NCBI GenBank assembly: GCA_002780805.1
Contig: PEUD01000106.1
Location: 1-6,165, forward strand
Length of the DNA stretch: 6,165 nucleotides
Direction: 5' to 3'
From: Candidatus Omnitrophica bacterium CG02_land_8_20_14_3_00__42_8
GTDB lineage: Bacteria > Omnitrophota > Gorgyraeia > Gorgyraeales > Gorgyraeaceae
Shown: positions 1 to 5,881 of the stretch, one piece after another
How the letters are laid out: each line of letters begins with the position of its first letter
Numbering within the stretch: the stretch's first letter is position 1
Made by a program: the position numbers and the translations under genes
Notes under the pieces: model-generated
Database searches by the model: none
What the model was told of the DNA's origin: nothing
What the model saw: the letters and a program-made list of their open reading frames with translations, nothing else

Positions 1-203
1 AAGAAGTTGACGGCCATAATATAAAATCTCTGACGAAATGTTTTAATGCCGTGCCGTTTAAAAAGGGTAGGCCATCTGTTGTAATAAGCCATACAATAAA
101 AGGAAAAGGCGTGTCTTTTATGCAGGACAGGCTCGAGTGGCATTATAAGTCGCCTAATTCAGATCAGCTTGCTTTGGCAATGAAGGAGCTCGGGATAAAA
201 TGA
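1..203 (+). CDS. Transketolase, N-terminal subunit (3' end only)
   Basis: This is the last 66 codons of a gene that begins before the window; the reading frame starts at base 3. The peptide opens with EVDGHNIKSL, continues with PSVVISHTIKGKGVSF and then LEWHYKSPN, and ends at a TGA. The DGH motif followed by a (T)KGKGV segment and a W-H-x-K-(S/A)-P motif is the usual end of the thiamine-diphosphate-binding half of two-subunit transketolases. The GDG...N cofactor-binding motif would lie upstream and is not visible. The stop overlaps the next gene, which encodes the matching C-terminal half, so the two should form one enzyme. In the family this enzyme moves a two-carbon ketol group between sugar phosphates in the cytoplasm. 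The specific substrate here is unknown. Identification as the N-terminal half is firm; the biological role is inference. Confidence 0.9.
   Translation, partial: EVDGHNIKSLTKCFNAVPFKKGRPSVVISHTIKGKGVSFMQDRLEWHYKSPNSDQLALAMKELGIK
183..188 (+). promoter_or_regulatory. Ribosome binding site for the transketolase C-terminal subunit
   Basis: AAGGAG lies 11 bases before the ATG at 200, inside the end of the preceding gene. It is the best Shine-Dalgarno match in the window and supports ATG 200 as the start. The spacing is slightly long, and the ATGA overlap may also give coupled re-initiation. Confidence 0.6.
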
Positions 204-1138
204 GAAAGGCTTTTACTGATACGCTTACAGGGTTTGCCAGGGCGAATAAAAATATTTTTTTACTTACAGGCGATCTTGGATTTTCTGTTTTTGAGGGGTT
301 TAAAAATGAATTTCCGGATAGATTTTATGATGTTGGCGTAGCCGAGCAAAACATGATAGGACTTGCCGCAGGGCTTTCAATGTCAGGGAAAAGGGTTTTT
401 GTTTATTCTATAATTCCGTTTGCTACCATGAGGTGTTTTGAGCAGATAAGAAATGATCTGTGTATGCAGAATCAGGATGTGAAGATAGTCGGTGTAGGCG
501 CAGGCCTACATTACGGTACAGCCGGTTCTACGCATTATGCCGCCGAAGACATATCTATTATGAAATCTCTTCCGAATATGAAGGTTTTTTCTCCGGCAAC
601 ACAACAGGAAACTGTAAGCGTGTTCAGGTTTATGGCTACGCACCACGGGCCTATGTATGTCAGGCTTGGCAAGGCATGTTGTGCGCAGCCGCAGATAAAA
701 AGATTTTTCATGGGCAGAGGCGTTTTGCTGCGCAATGGTAGCGATATCAGTATAATTTCCACGGGAAGCATTTTATCCAATGCTTTAGAAGCCGGAGATA
801 TTTTAGCCGGCAAAGGCATAAGTGTGCGCCTGATAAATATCCATACCATAAAACCGATAGATAAAGAAATTATAATGGATGCCATAATGCAGACAAAGGC
901 CGTATTTACGCTGGAGGAGCATAGTATTATCGGCGGCCTGGGCGATTCGGTTGCTGCCATAGTCGCCGAGAGCGGATCGGGTATTTTATTTAGAAAGTTC
1001 GGCCTGCCGGATGCTTACCCTAAAGTTTACGGCGAGCGTAATTATATGCTTAAAAAGTATGGGCTATCTTCGCAGGATATAGTCAAATCTATATTAAAAA
1101 TCTGGCAGAGTTACAAAGACGGAAAAACAGTTTTATGA
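200..1138 (+). CDS. Transketolase, C-terminal subunit
   Basis: A 312-residue protein, the usual size for the separate C-terminal half of a transketolase. Residues about 1-165 are the pyrimidine-binding domain. The motif DVGVAEQNMIG (44-54) carries Glu49, which matches the glutamate that activates thiamine diphosphate in transketolases. FEQIRND (80-86) and STHYAAEDISIMKSLPN (110-126) are also family motifs. Residues about 180-305 are the transketolase C-terminal domain, with TLEEHSIIGGLGDSVA (237-252) and the closing KKYGLSSQDIV (285-295). The gene overlaps the N-terminal subunit gene by 4 bases and the next glycosyltransferase gene by 4 bases. Together the two subunits should transfer a two-carbon ketol unit. 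Placement in a glycan operon suggests a dedicated copy and not the housekeeping pentose-phosphate enzyme. 1-deoxyxylulose-5-phosphate synthase and the pyruvate dehydrogenase E1 beta subunit share this fold, but the split layout and motifs fit transketolase better. Fold and family are secure; the substrate is unknown. Confidence 0.92.
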   Translation: MRKAFTDTLTGFARANKNIFLLTGDLGFSVFEGFKNEFPDRFYDVGVAEQNMIGLAAGLSMSGKRVFVYSIIPFATMRCFEQIRNDLCMQNQDVKIVGVGAGLHYGTAGSTHYAAEDISIMKSLPNMKVFSPATQQETVSVFRFMATHHGPMYVRLGKACCAQPQIKRFFMGRGVLLRNGSDISIISTGSILSNALEAGDILAGKGISVRLINIHTIKPIDKEIIMDAIMQTKAVFTLEEHSIIGGLGDSVAAIVAESGSGILFRKFGLPDAYPKVYGERNYMLKKYGLSSQDIVKSILKIWQSYKDGKTVL

Positions 1139-1863
1139 AACTAACCATTATAATTACCGTATATAACGAAAAGAATACCATATTAAAAGCTATAGCTGAT
1201 GCAGAAGCCATTGCCGTAGATAAAGAAATAATAATAGTGGATAACTGTTCTGTGGACGGAACCAGGGAAATCCTGAGAGATTTGAAACCGGGCCCAGGCA
1301 CCAGAATAATATTTCAACCTAAAAATTACGGCTACGGGCAGTCTGTTATTACCGGTTCCTCAGAAGCAAACGGAGAGTTTATATATATGCAGTATTCTGA
1401 CCTTGAATACGACATAGAATGCGTCTACAGGATGCTTGAAATAGCTGAAAAGGAAAACCTGGATATTGTTTTTGGTTCCAGGCTCTACAACAAGAGAAGT
1501 GGCTCGTTGGCTAAGGCCTCCATAATAAAACAGAGGCCTTATTATTTAGGCACCTTAATCACTACATTTTTGGTAAACTTGTTTTTTAAAAGAAATTTTA
1601 CAGATATAATAGGCGTCCGGCTTTACAGGGCGTCTAGTTTCAGTAAAATAGCCATAGATTCAGGAGATCTCTATTTTGATTTTGAAGCTATAAGCAAGTT
1701 CTGTAAAGCGGGCTTCAAAATACGCGAAATCCCGGTTTCCTACAAGCCAAGAAAGAAGGGCAAAAAGGTTAAACCGTGGGGTATTTTTCCTGCCGTCTTT
1801 AAAATATTTAAAGTAAAATTTTCAAACCGGCCAATTTTTAAAACGGGGATTAATTTAAAATGA
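1135..1863 (+). CDS. Glycosyltransferase family 2 (dolichol-phosphate-mannose-synthase-like)
   Basis: A 242-residue GT-A fold glycosyltransferase. The N-terminus has TVYNE (8-12), then VDNCSVDGT (35-43), which matches the nucleotide-binding VD(D/N)xSxDGT motif. QYSDLEYD (86-93) sits where relatives usually read QDADLEYD, so Asp89, Glu91 and Asp93 are kept but the first Asp of the DxD pair is Tyr87. FGSRLY (113-118), TDIIGVRLYR (156-165) and FDFEAISK...GFKIREIPVSYKPR (181-206) follow the order seen in the DPM1-like and polyprenyl-phosphate glycosyltransferase group. The hydrophobic stretch near 137-151 belongs to the domain, and there is no C-terminal pair of membrane helices, so the protein is probably cytoplasmic or peripheral on the inner membrane. 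It should transfer a sugar from a nucleotide donor to a lipid phosphate or a growing glycan. Donor and acceptor cannot be told. ATG 1135 is supported by the ATGA overlap and by the motif starting at residue 3. Confidence 0.88.
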   Translation: MKLTIIITVYNEKNTILKAIADAEAIAVDKEIIIVDNCSVDGTREILRDLKPGPGTRIIFQPKNYGYGQSVITGSSEANGEFIYMQYSDLEYDIECVYRMLEIAEKENLDIVFGSRLYNKRSGSLAKASIIKQRPYYLGTLITTFLVNLFFKRNFTDIIGVRLYRASSFSKIAIDSGDLYFDFEAISKFCKAGFKIREIPVSYKPRKKGKKVKPWGIFPAVFKIFKVKFSNRPIFKTGINLK

Positions 1864-2981
1864 AATGCAGGGTATGCGGCTTCAGGATGCATATATGCGA
1901 GGTGTTAAATAAATGCGCTCTGGAAGTTTCCAGGTTTTATAAGCGTCCGCTGGCCTTCAAAAGCGTAAAGGTTCATTTGTTTACATGCGGTAATTGCGGG
2001 CACTATCAGACAGAATATTTTAATCACCCTGATTATTATGACGATTATTTTATGACTGTCAGCCATTCTTCGAAATTACGCAGACTCCAGAGAAGACAGA
2101 TTGAAAAATTGGCAGATTTTTGCGAAAACAGGTCGAATTTTATAGAGATAGGCTGCGGGGACGGGAATTTTCTTTTAATGGCTAAACGGTTTTTCGGCAG
2201 AACATTAGGCGTTGAACCCTCGTCTGTTTTTTATGACATCTGTAAAAACAAAAGGCTGGTTGTAGTAAATGCGTATTTTACAAAAAATATCCGCTTGAAG
2301 CGAAAATTCTCGGCTTTTGCCTGTAGGCAGGTATTTGAGCATATTAGTAAGCCAAGGGAAATTTTATCGGTAGCATATGAGGCGTGTAAAGACGGCGCAG
2401 TAGGTTTGATAGAAGTGCCTAATGCGCAAAAAACAATATCGCAAAACAGGTATTTTGATATATTCGCAGACCATATAAACTATTTTACGCCTCAGAGCCT
2501 TGCCGCGCTCGTTACTAAATGCGGTTTTGAAATAATTGTCCTGAGTGAAAGCTTTGGGGGGGATTATTTGGAAGTTTATGTTAGAAAAAATAAAAAAGCT
2601 CATGACTTTGGGCATAGAAGAGAAGAAGATGTAAAATTTATTTTAAAAAATATTTCAAAATATAAAGTTGTTTCCGCATGGGGCGCAGGAGCGAAGGCAC
2701 AGGCAATAATAGCATACGCGGGCTCAAGGTTAAATATAAAATATATTTTTGATTCAGACACTAACAAACACGGCAAGTTTTTACCGAATTGCCCTACAAA
2801 GATATTAAAGCCGGCCAGCGCTAAAATTGTAGGAAATGATCTTATAATTATCTTCGCCGTATCTTACCAGGATGAAATAATAGGCTTGTTAAAAAGAATG
2901 AATTACAAAGGCGATATTTTGTGTATTGACGGCCTATATGCAAAAGTGGTTAATATTAAAAATACCTGTTCCATACAATAA
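1860..2981 (+). CDS. Three-domain SAM-dependent methyltransferase, sugar C-methyltransferase-like
   Basis: A 373-residue protein with three parts. Residues 1-60 contain a zinc-ribbon-like pair, CRVC (3-6) and CGNC (43-46), followed by YFNHPDYYDDYF. Residues about 90-230 are a class I Rossmann methyltransferase: FIEIGCGDGNF (94-104) is the SAM-binding loop, RQVFEHISKP (156-165) is motif IV, and FADHINYFTPQSL (202-214) matches the active-site region. Residues about 268-358 resemble the C-terminal domain of sugar C-methyltransferases (Methyltransf_14): VSAWGAGAKAQAI (271-283), FDSDTNKHGKFLP (297-309) and a closing ILCIDG. The same three-part order is known in TylC3/NovU/TcaB9-type enzymes that methylate a carbon of dTDP-keto-deoxysugars. 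In those the catalytic pair is Glu-His; here it reads Asp204-His205. Many uncharacterised glycan-locus proteins share this architecture, so C-methylation is a reasonable but unproven guess. The start overlaps the GT2 stop by ATGA. Confidence 0.85.
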   Translation: MKCRVCGFRMHICEVLNKCALEVSRFYKRPLAFKSVKVHLFTCGNCGHYQTEYFNHPDYYDDYFMTVSHSSKLRRLQRRQIEKLADFCENRSNFIEIGCGDGNFLLMAKRFFGRTLGVEPSSVFYDICKNKRLVVVNAYFTKNIRLKRKFSAFACRQVFEHISKPREILSVAYEACKDGAVGLIEVPNAQKTISQNRYFDIFADHINYFTPQSLAALVTKCGFEIIVLSESFGGDYLEVYVRKNKKAHDFGHRREEDVKFILKNISKYKVVSAWGAGAKAQAIIAYAGSRLNIKYIFDSDTNKHGKFLPNCPTKILKPASAKIVGNDLIIIFAVSYQDEIIGLLKRMNYKGDILCIDGLYAKVVNIKNTCSIQ

Positions 2982-3011
2982 AATTTTTTAGATTTAAAAG
3001 GTTGATAAGCT
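2982..3011 (+). promoter_or_regulatory. Short intergenic spacer with ribosome binding site for asnB
   Basis: This 30-base spacer is the longest non-coding stretch in the window. AAAAGG at 2996-3001 lies 10 bases before ATG 3012 and is a fair Shine-Dalgarno site. A TTTTA/TAAAA pair (2986-2990 and 2995-2999, loop GATT) could fold, but with only A-T pairs it is too weak for a terminator. Transcription probably runs through. Confidence 0.5.
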
Positions 3012-4904
3012 ATGTGCGGTATAGCCGGAATAATATCTATACAGAATAGGCAAATAAACAAAGATATCATAAAGGTGATGTGCGATGCCATGTTTTACAG
3101 AGGGCCTGACGACGAGGGTTTTTATTTCGGCAATTCTGGAGTAAATATAGCCCTGGGGCATAAAAGGCTCAGTATAATTGACCTGACTGCCGCAGGCCGC
3201 CAGCCCATGAGCAATGAAGATAATAGTTTATGGATAGTTTTTAACGGAGAAATATATAATTTTAAGCAGATAAGGGAAGATTTGATAAAGAAAGGCCATG
3301 TTTTTAAGTCAAATACTGACACCGAAGCAGTGTTGCATTTATATGAAGAAAAAGGTCCGGATTGCCTTAAGGATCTGCGTGGAATGTTTGCTTTTGCCGT
3401 ATGGAGCGAGAAAGAGCAGAGGTTGTTTTTAGCAAGGGACAGGATAGGAAAGAAGCCTCTGTTTTATTCGGCGGAATCCGGAGATTTGGTTTTTGCCTCG
3501 GAATTAAACGCTCTTATGAAAAACGGCGATATCAAAAGGGATGTTGATTTTGCGAGCCTAGATGAGTTCTTAAATTACGGTTATATACCGGCGCCTTTTA
3601 CAATATTTGAAAGCGTTAAAAAGCTGCCTCCGGCGCATTTTCTAATATGGGAAAAAGGCGCGATAAAAATCCAGCGGTATTGGAACCTTGATTATTCGCA
3701 GAAGCTTGATTTGAAAGAGGAAGAAATTTGTGAGAGGGTATTTGACCTGTTAAAAGAATCAACAAAAATAAGGCTTATAAGCGATGTGCCGCTGGGCGCA
3801 TTTTTAAGTGGCGGCATTGATTCAAGCGCCATAGTTGCCGTGATGGCGCAGTTGATGTCTATGCCGGTTAAGACATTTTCAATAGGGTTTTCGGACGCAA
3901 GTTTTAATGAGACGGATTTTGCAAGGGATATCTCGAAAAAGTTCGGGACAGACCACAAAGAATTCATAATAAAGCCCGATGCTTTGGAAGTTTTGCCGCA
4001 GCTGATAAGGCATTTCGGAGAGCCGTATGCTGACTCATCGGCAATACCCACGTATTACCTTTCTAAGATGACGCGCCAGAGTGTAACCGTGGCTTTAAAT
4101 GGCGATGGTGGAGATGAATCGTTTGGCGGGTACGAAAGGTATGTGGCCATGAATATGGCCGAGCGGCATAAAATATTGCCGGTTGTTTTAAATAAGCTGT
4201 TTGGAAAAGCCATAAAAAACATGCCGGAATCTACCGTTAAAAAAGATAAAATAAATAGGCTGAAGAAGTTTGTAGCATCAGCCTGCTTGAAGAAAGAAAG
4301 CAGGTATTCGGAGTTCATGTCTATTTTTAACGAAGAAACAAGGTTTAACTGTTATACCGATTTAATGAAAGATAAGACCAGGCGATTGAGCAGAAAAAAT
4401 ATTATTTTTAACGAATATGAAAAATCAAAGTCCCGGGATTTGATTGATTCTACGCTTTTCGTCGACCTGATGACATATATGCCGGGAGATTTGCTGCCGA
4501 AAGTGGATATTACGAGCATGGCCAATTCGTTGGAGTGCCGCTCTCCCTTTCTGGACCATAAGTTTTTGGAGTTTTCGGCGCGCATACCATCTCATTTTAA
4601 GGTTAGGGGATTTCAGACAAAATACATATTAAAAAAATCCCTCAAAAATATACTTCCGGAATCTATCTTAAAAAGAGAAAAAATGGGTTTTGGGGTGCCT
4701 ATCGGTGTATGGTTTAAAAATGAACTTAAAAAATATGCACATGATATTTTAATGAGCAACGAGCATCTTAAGAGAGGTTATTTTAACCGGGAAGGCATTA
4801 AAAAGATCCTTGATGATCATGCAAGCGGAAAGGCAAATAACGGGGCCAAAATATGGTGCCTTTTAAACCTTGAGCTGTGGCACAGGGAATTTGCGGATAA
4901 ATAA
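3012..4904 (+). CDS. asnB: Glutamine-hydrolysing asparagine synthase family amidotransferase
   Basis: A 630-residue, complete two-domain AsnB-type enzyme. The start is fixed by MCGIAGI: after methionine removal Cys2 is the nucleophile that hydrolyses glutamine. The glutaminase domain (about 2-200) shows KRLSIIDL (51-58), NGEIYN (78-83) and SNTDTEAV (100-107), which hold the family's glutamine-binding Arg52, Asn78, Gly79 and Asp103. The synthetase domain (about 235-625) has the ATP pyrophosphatase loop SGGIDSS (266-272), EPYADSSAIPTYYLS (337-351), GDGGDESFGGY (364-374), and the PGDLLPKVDITSM...LECRSPFLDH run (491-516). All catalytic motifs are intact. The family activates a carboxylate with ATP and amidates it with ammonia from glutamine. 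The length, over 600 residues, fits the AsnB paralogs common in exopolysaccharide and O-antigen loci better than the roughly 550-residue E. coli AsnB. In this setting the target may be a uronic acid or another glycan acid, though free aspartate cannot be excluded. Soluble, cytoplasmic. Confidence 0.93.
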   Translation: MCGIAGIISIQNRQINKDIIKVMCDAMFYRGPDDEGFYFGNSGVNIALGHKRLSIIDLTAAGRQPMSNEDNSLWIVFNGEIYNFKQIREDLIKKGHVFKSNTDTEAVLHLYEEKGPDCLKDLRGMFAFAVWSEKEQRLFLARDRIGKKPLFYSAESGDLVFASELNALMKNGDIKRDVDFASLDEFLNYGYIPAPFTIFESVKKLPPAHFLIWEKGAIKIQRYWNLDYSQKLDLKEEEICERVFDLLKESTKIRLISDVPLGAFLSGGIDSSAIVAVMAQLMSMPVKTFSIGFSDASFNETDFARDISKKFGTDHKEFIIKPDALEVLPQLIRHFGEPYADSSAIPTYYLSKMTRQSVTVALNGDGGDESFGGYERYVAMNMAERHKILPVVLNKLFGKAIKNMPESTVKKDKINRLKKFVASACLKKESRYSEFMSIFNEETRFNCYTDLMKDKTRRLSRKNIIFNEYEKSKSRDLIDSTLFVDLMTYMPGDLLPKVDITSMANSLECRSPFLDHKFLEFSARIPSHFKVRGFQTKYILKKSLKNILPESILKREKMGFGVPIGVWFKNELKKYAHDILMSNEHLKRGYFNREGIKKILDDHASGKANNGAKIWCLLNLELWHREFADK

Positions 4905-4908
4905 AGAG
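4903..4908 (+). promoter_or_regulatory. Ribosome binding site deciding the start of the second methyltransferase
   Basis: AAAGAG overlaps the asnB stop codon and lies 7 bases before ATG 4916. A TTG at 4910 is in the same frame but only one base after this site, which is too close for it to be used from here. The ATG is therefore preferred. Confidence 0.5.
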
Positions 4909-4915
4909 ATTGATT

Positions 4916-5881
4916 ATGGACTATCAAAAAGGCGGCACGCAAAAAACATATTACAGTGAAAGCGAAGTCCTAAAGCGCGCATGCCCGCTATGCGCCTATA
5001 CGGATTATGCGCAGATTTACACAGAGAGAGGCAATATAGGGATAGTTAAATGTAGCGCCTGCGGTTTGATATATACAAACCCTATGGTTAAGGAGTCGGA
5101 AAAAAATTACTGGGGTGATGATAAAAAATATTACGAAGAAGCAAGGCTGATATTCGAAGGGCAGGCAAAAAATCACAGGGACTCAAATTATTTGCAGGAT
5201 CTAGGCGTTATAGAAAAAATCAAGCCAACAGGCAATTTTTTGGATATAGGGACAAATATGGGTATGTTCCTGAGGAATACGCGCGGCAGGAAATGGAATG
5301 TTTTCGGCATAGACCCGTCTCCGGCGCTTTCTGAAATGGCGCGTAAATATTTCGGATTAAACGTGAAAACCTGTTATCTGCACGAAGCGGGTTTCAGCGA
5401 TGAATACTTTGATGTTGTTACAATGACAGATGTTTTTGAGCATATAGCAGAACCGAAAAAGATGCTCATGGATATTAAAAAAGTGATTAAAAAAGACGGG
5501 ATATTATTTATAAAAGTCCCCAACGGAAATTATAATTTATTAAAATTGCGGCTTGCCGTAGCCGCAGGAAAATTAAAAGATTACGATATATTTGATTCTT
5601 ACGAGCATGTAACGCATTTCACGCATAAAACATTAAGAAGGATGCTTAAGGAGTGCGGGTTTAAAGTTGTTAAATCATGCATAGGCAGGCCCATTCAGCT
5701 GCCGGCGTGGCATAAATACATTGGCCATTATTATCAATATCCTAGTCCGTGGTTTCTGGATGCCAAAAATTATATATTGCGCAATGTATTTTACTGGATA
5801 TCAAGATTGGAATTTTTAATCAGATTCGGCAATATAGGTTATTTTGCGCCGAATATTATAGTGACAGCGGTTAAAGAATGA
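4916..5881 (+). CDS. Zinc-ribbon class I SAM-dependent methyltransferase
   Basis: A 321-residue protein from ATG 4916; an in-frame TTG six bases earlier would add two residues but has poor ribosome-site spacing. The N-terminus has a four-cysteine zinc-ribbon-like element, CPLC (23-26) and CSAC (46-49), followed by GLIYTNPM, a common opening in glycan-locus methyltransferases. The Rossmann domain covers about 95-250: NFLDIGTNMGMFL (107-119) is the SAM loop, FGIDPS (130-135) ends strand 2 with the acidic residue Asp133, TDVFEHIAEP (171-180) is motif IV, and SYEHVTHFTHKTL (228-240) is the likely active-site segment with Glu230-His231. The C-terminal 70 residues are aromatic-rich and have no counterpart of the Methyltransf_14 domain of the other methyltransferase. 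It probably methylates a sugar or glycan intermediate in the cytoplasm; O- versus C-methylation cannot be told. It follows asnB by 11 bases and its TGA overlaps the next start. Family assignment is firm. Confidence 0.86.
   Translation: MDYQKGGTQKTYYSESEVLKRACPLCAYTDYAQIYTERGNIGIVKCSACGLIYTNPMVKESEKNYWGDDKKYYEEARLIFEGQAKNHRDSNYLQDLGVIEKIKPTGNFLDIGTNMGMFLRNTRGRKWNVFGIDPSPALSEMARKYFGLNVKTCYLHEAGFSDEYFDVVTMTDVFEHIAEPKKMLMDIKKVIKKDGILFIKVPNGNYNLLKLRLAVAAGKLKDYDIFDSYEHVTHFTHKTLRRMLKECGFKVVKSCIGRPIQLPAWHKYIGHYYQYPSPWFLDAKNYILRNVFYWISRLEFLIRFGNIGYFAPNIIVTAVKE

Noticed and set aside
89..101. A 13-base sequence (CCATACAATAAAA) repeated at 2971-2983
   Set aside because: The two copies fall in unrelated genes, one coding throughout and one spanning a stop codon, with no flanking similarity; chance is likely.
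460..741. A 93-codon open frame on the plus strand in another frame of the transketolase gene
   Set aside because: The translation is rich in Cys, Arg and Tyr with no domain pattern, as expected from an out-of-frame reading of the real gene.
535..960. A 141-codon open frame on the minus strand under the transketolase C-terminal subunit
   Set aside because: It lies wholly within a gene with clear family motifs on the other strand, its translation resembles no family, and it has no supporting context.
200..1138. 1-deoxyxylulose-5-phosphate synthase or pyruvate dehydrogenase E1 beta as the identity of this gene
   Set aside because: Deoxyxylulose-phosphate synthase is a single long chain, and the upstream partner ends with a transketolase-type tail (KGKGVSF then WHYKSP) and not an E1 alpha sequence.
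2926..2956. Possible internal promoter before asnB: TTGACG, 19-base spacer, TAATAT
   Set aside because: The -10 matches only four of six consensus bases, the spacer is long, and the site lies inside coding sequence in an AT-rich region where such matches are common.
2986..2999. TTTTA/TAAAA hairpin as a terminator between the first methyltransferase and asnB
   Set aside because: The stem is five A-T pairs with no GC and is not followed by a U-run; it could not stop transcription.
3692..4318. Open frames on the minus strand under the asnB gene
   Set aside because: They mirror the codon bias of the intact asnB reading frame and show no motifs of their own.
4910..4915. TTG at 4910 as the start of the second methyltransferase
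   Set aside because: It lies one base from the AAAGAG ribosome site, while ATG 4916 has a normal 7-base spacing.
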